Positions 32,715 through 40,867 of a stretch of 64,000 nucleotides of DNA are shown one piece after another. The stretch covers positions 1-64,000 of the forward strand of contig CAILMF010000072.1 of the NCBI GenBank assembly GCA_903835235.1, given 5' to 3'. The notes below the pieces were generated by a model. It was given only the letters and a program-made list of their open reading frames with translations, was not told the DNA's origin and did no database searches. Both the position numbers and the translations under genes were made by a program. This DNA is from an uncultured Rhodospirillales bacterium (GTDB taxonomy: Bacteria > Pseudomonadota > Alphaproteobacteria > Acetobacterales > Acetobacteraceae). Each line of letters opens with the position of its first letter. Position 1 is the stretch's first letter.

Positions 32715-34019
32715 TCACTTCCCGATGCAGAACTCAGAAAACACCAGGTCGAGGATCGCCTCCACCCCCACCTGTCCGGTCAGCCGGCCGAGCGCTCTCA
32801 GCGCCGCCCGAAGGGCCTCGGCGCGCAGTTCCGGCACTGGCGCCGCGGCCAGCTCGTCCAGCCAGCCCAACGCGTCCCGAACGGCGGCCACATGGCGCGG
32901 GCGGGTCAGGGTGGCTTGCTCGCCGAGACCGGCCAGGGCTGCGGCTGCCGCTTCCAACCGTGTCCGCAGCGTGTCCAGGCCTTCGCCGGTCAGTGCCGAA
33001 ATGGCCAGGGCGCCAGCCAGGCTGGGCGTCGCCAGGTCCGCCTTGTTCACCACCACCAGCGCATCCGCCGGCATCGCCGCCAGCGTCTCGGCATCCGGCG
33101 CCTGGTCGGCGGCGAAGACGGCCAGCACCAAGTCGGCCTCCTCGGCGCGGCGCCGGGCGCGGCGCACGCCCTCGGCTTCGATCTCGTCCACCGCCTCGCG
33201 CAGCCCCGCCGTGTCGGCCAGCGTCACCGGCACCCCGGCCAGGGTCAGCCGCGCTTCCACCACATCCCTGGTGGTGCCGGCGCGGGCCGAGACGATGGCT
33301 GCCTCCCGCCCCACCAGCGCATTCAGCAGCGAGGATTTGCCGGCATTGGGTGCACCGATGATCGCCACCATCAGCCCGTCGCGCAGCCGCTCGCCGCGCG
33401 GCGCCTCGGCCAGGTGCGCTGCCATCTCGGCCCGCAGCGCGGCGGCCTTGGTGGCGACGGCGTCGTCCAGCCCGGCGGGCAGGTCCTCGTCCTCGAACTC
33501 AATGAAAGCCTCCTGCCGGGCCAGCAGCCGGGCCAGCCGGGCAGACCAGCCAGCCACCAGCCGGGAGAGCGCGCCGCCCGCCTGGCGCAGGGCCTGGCGC
33601 CGCTGGGCCTCGGTCTCGGCCTCGATCAGGTCGGCGATCCCCTCGGCCTCGGTCAGGTCGAGCCGGCCATTCAGGAAGGCACGGCGGGTGAACTCGCCGG
33701 CTTCGGCCGGGCGGGCGCCGGCGGCGACCAGGGCTTCCGCCACGGCGGCGACCACGGCCGGGCCGCCATGCAGGTGCAACTCGGCACTGTCCTCGCCGGT
33801 GTAGCTGGCGGGGCCGGGGAACCACAGCACCAGCGCCTGGTCCAGCGCCTCGCCGCCGGCATTGCGCAGGCGCCGTAGGGAGGCGACGCGCGGCGCCGGC
33901 GGCCCACCGGCCAGCGCGCGCAGCACCTCGCCGGCGCGCGGCCCGCTGACCCGCAGCACCGCCACCGCCGCACGGCCGGCACCGGTGGCGCGTGCAAAAA
34001 TCGTGTCGCCGGCGCTCAC
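32715..34019 (-). CDS. mnmE: tRNA uridine-34 modification GTPase MnmE (TrmE)
   Basis: MnmE is the GTPase partner of MnmG. The 434-residue protein has the N-terminal THF-binding domain (FARATGAGRAAVAVLRVSGP, GEFTRRAFLNGRLDLTEAEGIADLI) and an inserted G domain: Walker A IIGAPNAGKSSLLNALVG at about 214-231, G3 LADTAGLREAVDEIE and the NKAD G4 motif. The helical domain ends in the canonical FCIGK, with the catalytic Cys. The GTG start at 34,019 overlaps the ferredoxin gene stop (GTGA). It begins the mnmE-parB run on the minus strand. Confidence 0.97.
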   Translation of the reverse strand: MSAGDTIFARATGAGRAAVAVLRVSGPRAGEVLRALAGGPPAPRVASLRRLRNAGGEALDQALVLWFPGPASYTGEDSAELHLHGGPAVVAAVAEALVAAGARPAEAGEFTRRAFLNGRLDLTEAEGIADLIEAETEAQRRQALRQAGGALSRLVAGWSARLARLLARQEAFIEFEDEDLPAGLDDAVATKAAALRAEMAAHLAEAPRGERLRDGLMVAIIGAPNAGKSSLLNALVGREAAIVSARAGTTRDVVEARLTLAGVPVTLADTAGLREAVDEIEAEGVRRARRRAEEADLVLAVFAADQAPDAETLAAMPADALVVVNKADLATPSLAGALAISALTGEGLDTLRTRLEAAAAALAGLGEQATLTRPRHVAAVRDALGWLDELAAAPVPELRAEALRAALRALGRLTGQVGVEAILDLVFSEFCIGK

Positions 34020-34381
34020 GCCTGGGCCTTGGGGGCCTTCTCCACCACGTCCCGCTCGGTCAGCATCAGCCGATCCACCCGGCCGCCGCCGCGCACGTGA
34101 ATTTCCAGGATTTCGTCAACCTCCGCCGGTGTGGTCGGGCGATACCAGACACCTTCCGGATAGATAACCAAAGTAGGACCAAATTCACAGCGATCCAGGC
34201 AGCCCGCCTGGTTCACCCGCACCCGCTTCAGCCCCATCTCCTTGGCGCGCACCTTCATGTAGTCGCGCAGCTTCTCGCTGCCCTGGGCGGCGCAGCTGCC
34301 GCGGGGGTGGCCGTCCGGCCTTCGGTTGCAGCAGACGAAGATGTGGGCGTCGAAAAAGGGCGGCGGGTCGGTCTCGGGCAT
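34016..34381 (-). CDS. Thioredoxin-like [2Fe-2S] ferredoxin
   Basis: The 121-residue protein has the thioredoxin-like ferredoxin pattern: HIFVCCNRRPDGHPRGSCA at about 14-32 and VNQAGCLDRCEFGPTLVIYPEG at about 58-79. Cys residues near 19, 31, 63 and 67 are placed to bind a [2Fe-2S] cluster. Proteins of this group are electron carriers whose partners are usually unknown. ATG 34,381 starts directly before the motif. The stop overlaps mnmE, so it is the first gene of that operon. Confidence 0.87.
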   Translation of the reverse strand: MPETDPPPFFDAHIFVCCNRRPDGHPRGSCAAQGSEKLRDYMKVRAKEMGLKRVRVNQAGCLDRCEFGPTLVIYPEGVWYRPTTPAEVDEILEIHVRGGGRVDRLMLTERDVVEKAPKAQA

Positions 34382-34563
34382 GGGCGTCTTCCTGTCGGGG
34401 CTGGGGCGCAGCCTGCATCCACCCCATTTAGGCGGAAAGCCCAGGGCAAACATCCTTGCTGGCCAGGCTTTGTCACACCCGCGCCGCCGGGGTCGTCACC
34501 ACGCACTCGACGCTTGACTGGCGCGGGCGGTCGGTGTGGCATCCGCCCGCCCAAGAGATTGCC

Positions 34564-35034
34564 ATGCCGCAACTGTCCCTCCATTCGCCGCTCGGTGACC
34601 TGACCGTCTCGGAAGAGGATGGGGCGATCGTGTCCGTCGACTGGGGGCGCGGGCCGATGCAGACCCCCACCCCCCTGCTGCGCGAGGCCGTGGCCCAGCT
34701 GCAGGATTATTTCGACGGCCGCCGCCGCGATTTCGACCTGCCCCTCAACCCCACCGGCACCGCCTTCCGCCGGAAGGTCTGGCAGGCGCTCTGCGCCATT
34801 CCCTATGGCGAGACCCGCAGCTATGCCGATATCGCTGAGGCGGTCGGCTGCAAGGCGGCGCGGGCCATCGGCGGGGCCAATGGCAGCAACCCCATTCCCA
34901 TCATCATCCCCTGCCACCGCGTGGTGGGGGCGGATGGCTCGCTCGGCGGCTATTCCGGCGGCGAGGGACCGGCTACCAAGCGTTTCCTGATCACTCTCGA
35001 AGCCCATGCCCAAGGGCAAGGAATCCTCCAATGA
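34564..35034 (+). CDS. ogt: Methylated-DNA-[protein]-cysteine S-methyltransferase
   Basis: Ogt removes alkyl groups from O6-alkylguanine by transfer to its own cysteine. The 156-residue protein has FRRKVWQALCAIPYGETRSYADIAEAVG at about 71-98 (DNA-binding helix region) and the active-site motif PIPIIIPCHRVVGADGSLGGYSGG at about 112-135 with PCHR. ATG 34,564 precedes the N-terminal domain. It is translationally coupled to the next gene (ATGA at 35,031). No Ada domain is present. Confidence 0.93.
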   Translation: MPQLSLHSPLGDLTVSEEDGAIVSVDWGRGPMQTPTPLLREAVAQLQDYFDGRRRDFDLPLNPTGTAFRRKVWQALCAIPYGETRSYADIAEAVGCKAARAIGGANGSNPIPIIIPCHRVVGADGSLGGYSGGEGPATKRFLITLEAHAQGQGILQ

Positions 35035-35996
35035 ACCACGCCATTCGCGTCCATGAAGTCGGCGGCCCGGAAAAGATGACCTGGGAAGAGGTGCCGCTGC
35101 CGGACCCGAAGCCCGGTGAGGTGCTGATCCGTCAGAAGGCGGTGGGGCTGAACTACATCGACGTGTATTTCCGCACCGGCCTGTACAAGGCGCCGCTGCC
35201 CACCGGCATCGGCATGGAAGGCGCCGGCGACGTGGAAGCGGTGGGCGATGGCGTCACCGACCTGAAGGTGGGCGACCGCGTCGCCTATGCCGGCTCCATC
35301 GGCGCCTATGCCGAAGCGCGCTGCGCCCCGGCCGACCGCGTGGTGAAGATCCCCGACGGCATCGACTACACCACGGCCGCCGCCATGATGCTGCAGGGCA
35401 TGACCGCGCAGTTCCTGGTCAAGCGCACCTGGCCGGTCAAGGCGGGCGAGACCATCCTGGTGCATGCCGCCGCCGGCGGCGTGGGCAGCATCGTGGTGCA
35501 ATGGGCCAAGGCGCTGGGCGCCACCGTCATCGGCGTGGTGAGCACGCCGGAGAAGGCCGCGCTGATCAAGGGCCTCGGCGCCGACCACGCGCTGCTGACC
35601 AGCGAGAACATCGTGGCGCGCGTGAAGGAGATCACCGGCGGCGCCATGCTGCCCGTGGTCTATGACAGCGTCGGCAAGGACACCTTCCTGACCAGCCTGG
35701 ACTGCCTGCGGCCCTTCGGCCTGCTGATCAGCTATGGCAATGCCTCCGGCCCGGTGACCACCGACCTGGGCGTGCTGGCGGCGAAGGGCAGCCTGTATGT
35801 GACGCGGCCGACGCTGAACACCTACACCGCCAAGCGCGAGGACCTGGTCGCCACCGCGAACGACCTGTTCGAGGTGGTGAAGTCCGGCAAGGTGAAGATC
35901 AACGTCAACCAGACCTTCCCGTTGAAGGACGCGGCCAAGGCGCATATCGCGCTTGAGTCGCGGGCGACCACGGGCAGCACGGTGCTGCTGCCGTAG
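35031..35996 (+). CDS. qor: NADPH:quinone oxidoreductase (zinc-free MDR family)
   Basis: The 321-residue protein is a quinone-reductase-type medium-chain dehydrogenase. The GroES-like N-terminal domain has VGLNYIDVYFRTGLYKAPLPTGIGMEGAG (about 38-66). The nucleotide-binding domain has ILVHAAAGGVGSIVVQWAKALGATVIGVVSTPEKA at about 142-176, including the AAGGVG loop. Zinc ligands of alcohol dehydrogenases are absent. It probably reduces quinones or alkenals with NADPH. It overlaps ogt by four bases, and a bipartite palindromic element follows its stop. Confidence 0.9.
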   Translation: MNHAIRVHEVGGPEKMTWEEVPLPDPKPGEVLIRQKAVGLNYIDVYFRTGLYKAPLPTGIGMEGAGDVEAVGDGVTDLKVGDRVAYAGSIGAYAEARCAPADRVVKIPDGIDYTTAAAMMLQGMTAQFLVKRTWPVKAGETILVHAAAGGVGSIVVQWAKALGATVIGVVSTPEKAALIKGLGADHALLTSENIVARVKEITGGAMLPVVYDSVGKDTFLTSLDCLRPFGLLISYGNASGPVTTDLGVLAAKGSLYVTRPTLNTYTAKREDLVATANDLFEVVKSGKVKINVNQTFPLKDAAKAHIALESRATTGSTVLLP

Positions 35997-36005
35997 CGTG
36001 TGCGG

Positions 36006-36080
36006 GCGAGAGGGACGCCGTCCCTCTCGCGCTCTCCCTGCCAAAGGCCGAGAGGCCTTTGGAAACCGGGTGTTTCAAAC
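36006..36080 (+). repeat. Bipartite 3'-end palindromic element, copy B
   Basis: Stem 1 is GCGAGAGGGAC-GCC-GTCCCTCTCGC (36,006-36,030), an 11-bp perfect stem. Stem 2 is CCAAAGGCC-GAGA-GGCCTTTGG (36,041-36,062), followed by AAACCGGGTGTTTCAAAC. The last part contains the TGA stop of the convergent DUF2235 gene. It lies 10 bases after the qor stop. Confidence 0.85.
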
Positions 36081-38654
36081 CTCGACGCGCCTGCCCCGGA
36101 TACGGGAATGCGTGGCGTTCAGGGTCATGTCCGGCACGATCTTCGCAGGGCCTGTCGGGAGCAGCCTGATCTCAAGGTCCAGCTGGCCCGAGTTATTGCC
36201 GGCGGTCTGCCACCAGTCATTGGCGAAGCAGTGCAGCATGCCATCCGCCGGGCCGTTGTAGAGCAGCGTGAGGCTGCCTCCCGGCTGCAGTGCCTGGCCA
36301 AGCGGCGCGACCTGGCGGCGCATGGCCAAGGGATCGCGCACGAAGAGGTACCAGAACGCCCGCCAGAGCGGGAATTCCCGCAGCGGCCAGTCTCGCGGAT
36401 GGGCCACGGTGGCGCAAAGCGTCATCCAGTCCTGCCTTGGCAGTCGCCGATGCCATGCGGTGGCGCGGCGCAGCCAATCGGTGCGCCACCCGCCGCTCGG
36501 TTGCCCCGCGGGACCGCATGCCGGTTTAAGCGCGTCGCGCCATTGATCCTGGCCAAGCCAGGTCAGCTGGTAGGTCTCGCCCTTCTTCAGCACGATCCCG
36601 GTGCGATCCCATTCGTGCACGCCCAGCACCTGGAAGCCGATGGGGGCCGCACCTGACCGCCGGAAATCCGGCCGCCCGGCCGCCGCGCGGGCGGCGGCAC
36701 GCCGATGCACCGAGGTATGCAGCCGCCCCGGCATCTCCCAATCGCTGCCTTTCCGCTTGATCGGCAGTGGCTCCTCGTTGCCCGGCACCGGGTGCCAGCG
36801 CGGCCAACTGCCGAAGATGCGCCAGCCGGGGTTGCGCACCAGCTCGTCGTGCAGCGGCGCCAGCGGGTCGGGCTTGAGCCCGGCGGCGAAGTCAGGCTGA
36901 AAGCGCAGGCCGAAGCGCTCGGCATACCGGTACATCCAGCTAAGCGTGATGTCGGACAGCCCGCTCTGGACATAGCCGCCGCCGATATCCGCGTGCGCGC
37001 CACGGAACCACACCTGCTCCAGCGTCTCGGTCCAGCCACGCTGGGCCTTGTCCCGCGGCCAGGTGAAGGGCGTGGGGAAGAACTGGCTGCGCCGCTCATC
37101 CATCGCCATGGCGTGGCAGACATGGCGGATGATTGGCGACGGGTCGGTGCCGAAGTTGCGGTTGCCCTGGAAGCTCCGCAGGTTGAACCACCAGCCCCAT
37201 AGCGGCGCGCCGAGCGAACCCACCGTGTCGAACAGCCCGACGAATTCGATGGCGATGTCCATCGGTGGGTGGATCAGGCTCACTTCCAGCGGAACCCTGG
37301 CGTCTGGCTCACGCCGGGTCAGGTAGAGCCGCACCGCGTCCTCGGCCAGGTGGTAGTTACCCGGCTTCAGCAGCCCGCAGCGGCGGATCACGCCGGCGAT
37401 GCAGCGCGCGGTATAGGCGCCGCGCGAAAAACCCATCAGGTAGATGCGATCCCCCGGACGGTATTGCCGGACGATCTCGGTATAGCCGGCGACGATGTTG
37501 CCGGTGATGCCGGTGCCGAAGGCATTGCCGGCCAGCGTCGCCAGTCGCGAAAAGAACCCGGCGATGGTGCCGGCGATATTCGGCCCCAGCACCAGCAGCA
37601 CGTCGCGCACCCGCTGCGCGCCCTTTTCGGAGGAGGTTTCGCCCGAGCCGACGCCGGGCAGGTAGAGCACGACCTGGCCAGGTTCCTGCAGCAAGGCGCG
37701 GTGCAGCTTGACGATGTTGGTCAGCGCCGGCTGGCCGTCCTCGGATTTGTGGGCGCTGTTGCTGGCGCCATCGCAGAGGATGATGATGTTGCGGCCGGGG
37801 CCGCGCTTCGGGGCCGTGCCGGGCTTGGGCGTGAAGGGGTCGTTTTCCTCGAAGATGCCCTGTGCGGCGTGTTTTTCGCCGACCAGCGCCCGCGCCCGCG
37901 CAACCACAGCGCCCACGTCGCCGTAACCGAGCAGCACCGCGACCACCGGCGCCACCCGGCTGGCCCATACCGCGGCGGCATGTACCGCGCCGGTCTCGTC
38001 GAAGGCTGCGCGCTCAATGGCGATTGCATCGGCGATGGCTGCCATGGGGCAGGCTGGAGCCCAGCCGACCAGGCCACGGATACAGGCCTCGCCCGGGCAC
38101 TGGAGCAGGGCACCAGGCTCGCCGCCCAGGCCATGCGCCAGCCCGTGCACCAGTCTGTCGCCGCTGGCGCCGATCTCGACGCACCAGCCATTCGCCCGCA
38201 GCGCGGCATCCACCCAGGACAAGCCGCGCAGGGCGGCATCGCCGATGAACTCCAGGGGCCAGGCCAGGCTGGTCAGCAACCAGGGGGCCGGCAGTGGCCC
38301 CGGTGGCCGTTCCGGCGCCAGGCTGGCGAACAACGCCTCCCCTAGCGGCGCCACCACCAGCAGGGTGGCAAGCGCCGAGAGCAACATGATTGCCGTGCGC
38401 TGCCAGGAGCGCCGGAAGCGCCAGAGCGGCCTGGCCGCCAGCATGACCCGCAGGCAGAGCAAGCTGATCAGGCCGCGGCCGAGAAACCAGGCGGCCAAGG
38501 TCGCCACCGCCAAGGCCAGGGCCAGTTGGCCGTACCAGACCGGCGCATGCAGCGCGCGGCCTGCCAAACCAGCGAGCCAGCCCAGCACACCGGCCAGCGC
38601 CACCAGCCCCGGCACGGCAAAAATCGTCCAGAGCACCAACCTGGTCTTGCTCAT
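36075..38654 (-). CDS. Membrane-anchored DUF2235 hydrolase-like protein
   Basis: The 859-residue protein has four or so N-terminal membrane segments (for example VLWTIFAVPGLVALAGVLGWLAG and MLLSALATLLVVAPLGEALFAS). A DUF2235 domain follows at about 295-650, the fold of Tle1-type phospholipases. It shows NIIILCDGASNSAH, the nucleophile elbow IYLMGFSRGAYTARCIAGVIRRCG (GxSxG), FVGLFDTVGSLGAPLWGW with a candidate Asp, and VWFRGAHADIGGGYVQSGLSD with a candidate His. The last 200 residues have no recognised domain. Known Tle1 proteins are type VI effectors; here no type VI genes are adjacent, so a housekeeping lipase or lipid-remodelling role is more likely. ATG 38,654 has GAGGGCAGGC upstream. Confidence 0.82.
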   Translation of the reverse strand: MSKTRLVLWTIFAVPGLVALAGVLGWLAGLAGRALHAPVWYGQLALALAVATLAAWFLGRGLISLLCLRVMLAARPLWRFRRSWQRTAIMLLSALATLLVVAPLGEALFASLAPERPPGPLPAPWLLTSLAWPLEFIGDAALRGLSWVDAALRANGWCVEIGASGDRLVHGLAHGLGGEPGALLQCPGEACIRGLVGWAPACPMAAIADAIAIERAAFDETGAVHAAAVWASRVAPVVAVLLGYGDVGAVVARARALVGEKHAAQGIFEENDPFTPKPGTAPKRGPGRNIIILCDGASNSAHKSEDGQPALTNIVKLHRALLQEPGQVVLYLPGVGSGETSSEKGAQRVRDVLLVLGPNIAGTIAGFFSRLATLAGNAFGTGITGNIVAGYTEIVRQYRPGDRIYLMGFSRGAYTARCIAGVIRRCGLLKPGNYHLAEDAVRLYLTRREPDARVPLEVSLIHPPMDIAIEFVGLFDTVGSLGAPLWGWWFNLRSFQGNRNFGTDPSPIIRHVCHAMAMDERRSQFFPTPFTWPRDKAQRGWTETLEQVWFRGAHADIGGGYVQSGLSDITLSWMYRYAERFGLRFQPDFAAGLKPDPLAPLHDELVRNPGWRIFGSWPRWHPVPGNEEPLPIKRKGSDWEMPGRLHTSVHRRAAARAAAGRPDFRRSGAAPIGFQVLGVHEWDRTGIVLKKGETYQLTWLGQDQWRDALKPACGPAGQPSGGWRTDWLRRATAWHRRLPRQDWMTLCATVAHPRDWPLREFPLWRAFWYLFVRDPLAMRRQVAPLGQALQPGGSLTLLYNGPADGMLHCFANDWWQTAGNNSGQLDLEIRLLPTGPAKIVPDMTLNATHSRIRGRRVEV

Positions 38655-38729
38655 GCCTGCCCTCACCCTTTTGGGCAGCATGCCGAGGCAGCGTATTTAT
38701 GACAATACCGTGTCTTTTGCAGGGGGCTG

Positions 38730-39704
38730 CTACCCCGCCCGCAGCCCCAGCCGCTCGATCAGCGCCTGCTCGCGCGCCACCGTCTCCCGCAGGAAGGCGG
38801 CGTAGGCGGCGCTGTCCTTGTATTCCACGGGCATGTCGTACTTCTCCAGCACCGCCAGATGCGCGGGGTCCTGCACCGCCGCGGCGAAGGCGTCGTGCAG
38901 CGTGTGCAGCACCGCCGGGTCCAGCCCGGCCGGGGCCACCAGGCCATAGGGCGTGGTCACCGCCATGCCGTAGCCCAAATCCATCAGCGTCGGTGCCTGC
39001 GGCCAGCGGGTCAGGCGCCGGGCGGTCCAGACGTGCAGGAACTCTGCCTGGCCGCCATCCACCAGGGCGCCCAGGCCGCTGCCGCCGGCGGTCAGGTCGA
39101 TATGCCCGCCCAGCAGCGCCTGCGAGGAATCGCCATCTCCGCGAAAAGCCACCGGCTCGATCTGCACGCCCTCCTTGGCGCACAGCTCGGCGATGGTGAC
39201 ATGGGGCGTGCCGTTGGCGCCGGTATTGCCGCAGCTGAGCTTGCCGGGGTTGGCGCGGGCCTCGGCCACCACCTGGCGCCAGCCGCCGGGGAAGCGGCCC
39301 TTTTTGGCGATGCAGACATAGGTATAGCCGGTAACCCCCAGCACCGGGGTGAAGTCGCGCAGCGTGTCGTAGGGCAGGCGCTGGAGCAACTGCACCCGGA
39401 TGGCGGAAGCCGGCAGCTGGCTCAGCAGGTAGCCGTCGGGCCGGGCCCGGGCCACGGTGGCGGCGCCCAGCGTATTGGCGGCGCCCGGCCGGTTGTCCAC
39501 CACCACGTTCTGGCCCAGGCGGCGGCCGGCGGCCTCGGCCAGGACGCGCATGGTCACGTCGGTGGTGCCGCCGGGCGGGAAGGGGCAGATCAGCGTCACC
39601 GGCCGCTCAGGAAAGCGGGGCTGCGCCCGGGCGGGCAAGGCGGCCAGCGCCGGCAGGGCCAGGCCGGTGCCCAGCAGGGTCCGACGGGTCAGGTCTTGGG
39701 GCAT
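38730..39704 (-). CDS. Tripartite tricarboxylate transporter substrate-binding protein (Bug family)
   Basis: The 324-residue periplasmic protein has a Tat-like signal (RRTLLGTGLALPALAALPARAQ). The body begins PVTLICPFPPGGTTDVTMRVLAEAAGRRLGQNVVVDNRPGAANTLGAATVARARPDGYLL, the family hallmark. The binding-site region continues with GNTGANGTPHVTIAELCA. Such proteins bind carboxylates for TTT-type uptake; families like this are strongly expanded in Roseomonas and beta-proteobacteria. No TctA/TctB membrane genes are adjacent, as is usual for orphan members. The ligand is unknown. Confidence 0.9.
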   Translation of the reverse strand: MPQDLTRRTLLGTGLALPALAALPARAQPRFPERPVTLICPFPPGGTTDVTMRVLAEAAGRRLGQNVVVDNRPGAANTLGAATVARARPDGYLLSQLPASAIRVQLLQRLPYDTLRDFTPVLGVTGYTYVCIAKKGRFPGGWRQVVAEARANPGKLSCGNTGANGTPHVTIAELCAKEGVQIEPVAFRGDGDSSQALLGGHIDLTAGGSGLGALVDGGQAEFLHVWTARRLTRWPQAPTLMDLGYGMAVTTPYGLVAPAGLDPAVLHTLHDAFAAAVQDPAHLAVLEKYDMPVEYKDSAAYAAFLRETVAREQALIERLGLRAG

Positions 39705-40067
39705 AGCGTTCCTCGGTTTGCGGTGCCGGCCGGCCTTCTGGCGCGGCGCTTGGAGCGGCCTTGGGCCGTCTGCGGCATTGTAACCACAGCATTGCTGGCC
39801 GTGGCGCAGCTTTCATCCGCGCGCATGGCATGGCGACAGTAGCGGCGGCGCAGTATCCTCCTCAAGGCGCCGGTCCGGGCCGCCCGGGTCCCCCTCTCCT
39901 CCCCGGGATACTCCCCCCCAAGGGCCCACCGGCGCCGTAGGATCTCCCCGCATTGTCCTTGGCGGACGCTTCGCGCGCCGGGCCTTGCGGTGTTCTGCAC
40001 CGCGGGTCTTGCGGCCCGGGTCAATCCAGACCAGATAGGTCTGGAAATAGTCGCCGGGACACCCAGC
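39705..40067. other. Upstream region of the NifU-like gene
   Basis: No gene was found in these 363 bases. A perfect inverted repeat lies at 40,025-40,045, close to the NifU-like start. CCCGGG-flanked C-rich sequence near 39,880-39,910 suggests additional secondary structure. Both genes at its ends read away from it. Confidence 0.5.
40025..40045. promoter_or_regulatory. Candidate operator upstream of the NifU-like gene
   Basis: TCCAGACC-AGATA-GGTCTGGA is a perfect 8-bp inverted repeat with a 5-base spacer, 22 bases before the start codon. It is of the size bound by dimeric regulators, but does not match the IscR or iron-rhodo box patterns I know. Confidence 0.45.
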
Positions 40068-40628
40068 ATGTTCATCGAGACCGAAGGTACGCCCAACCCC
40101 GCCACGCTGAAGTTCCTGCCGGGGCGGGATGTCATGGGTGTCAGCGGCACCGCCGACTTCGCCAGTGCCGAGGCAGCGCAGCGCAGCCCGCTGGCCAGCA
40201 AGCTGTTCGGGTTGCCGGGCATTTCCCGTGTGTTCCTGGGCGGCGACTTCATCACCGTGACCGAGGATGGCGAGCAGGGCTGGCAGGCGCTGCGGCCGCA
40301 GGTGCTGGGCGCCATCATGGAGCACTTCATGGCCGGCGCGCCGGTGGTGGATACCGCCGAGGATGAGGCCGAAGGCGATTTCGACCCGGCCGACGCCGAG
40401 ATTGTCGAGCAGATCAAGGAGTTGCTGGACACGCGGGTGCGCCCGGCGGTGGCTGGCGATGGCGGTGATATCGTGTTCCGCGGCTTCCGCGAGGGCATCG
40501 TGAAACTGCATCTGCAGGGCGCCTGCTCGGGCTGCCCGTCCAGCCGCGCCACGCTGAAGCACGGCGTGGAGAACATGCTGAAGCACTACGTGCCGGAAGT
40601 GCGCAGCGTTGAGCAGGTCGACGCCTGA
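40068..40628 (+). CDS. NifU-family Fe-S scaffold/carrier protein (Nfu type)
   Basis: The 186-residue protein has the N-terminal Nfu domain (MFIETEGTPNPATLKFLPGRDVM, LPGISRVFLGGDFITVTEDG) and the C-terminal NifU domain with EQIKELLDTRVRPAVAGDGGDIVFRGFREGIVKLHLQGACSGCPSS. The CxxC in GACSGCPSS at about 158-165 binds a [4Fe-4S] cluster for delivery to target enzymes. This two-domain layout is that of mitochondrial NFU1 and alphaproteobacterial homologues. ATG 40,068 was chosen because MFIETE is the conserved N-terminus. An inverted repeat precedes the start. Confidence 0.92.
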   Translation: MFIETEGTPNPATLKFLPGRDVMGVSGTADFASAEAAQRSPLASKLFGLPGISRVFLGGDFITVTEDGEQGWQALRPQVLGAIMEHFMAGAPVVDTAEDEAEGDFDPADAEIVEQIKELLDTRVRPAVAGDGGDIVFRGFREGIVKLHLQGACSGCPSSRATLKHGVENMLKHYVPEVRSVEQVDA

Positions 40629-40867
40629 CACGCGCCGGAGGCGGCGTAGACGTCGCCGGCTTTCACCTCTGTGGCCGGGCCATAAGCTAGGCAGCCCTTG
40701 CTTCCTTACATGGAAGGCACTGGCCCCGTCTCTGCACAGGCGCCAGCTAGAATACGGTAAACCGAAAGCTAGCTTAGAACGGGCGGAAACACATCACGCC
40801 ACCAGGCCATCTTGGTGTTGACATGAACAAGCGATTTCACTTAATTTTTTGAAGATTAAAGGAAAAA
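40629..40867. other. AT-richer gap before the lipoprotein gene
   Basis: The 239 bases show falling GC content and no gene. The stretch near 40,835-40,867 is AT-rich and precedes the TTG start at 40,868; a promoter is likely but not assignable. Confidence 0.4.

Noticed and set aside
36075-38654. Type VI secretion effector
   Set aside because: The DUF2235 fold is shared with Tle1, but there are no VgrG, Hcp or immunity genes, and the protein has N-terminal membrane segments.
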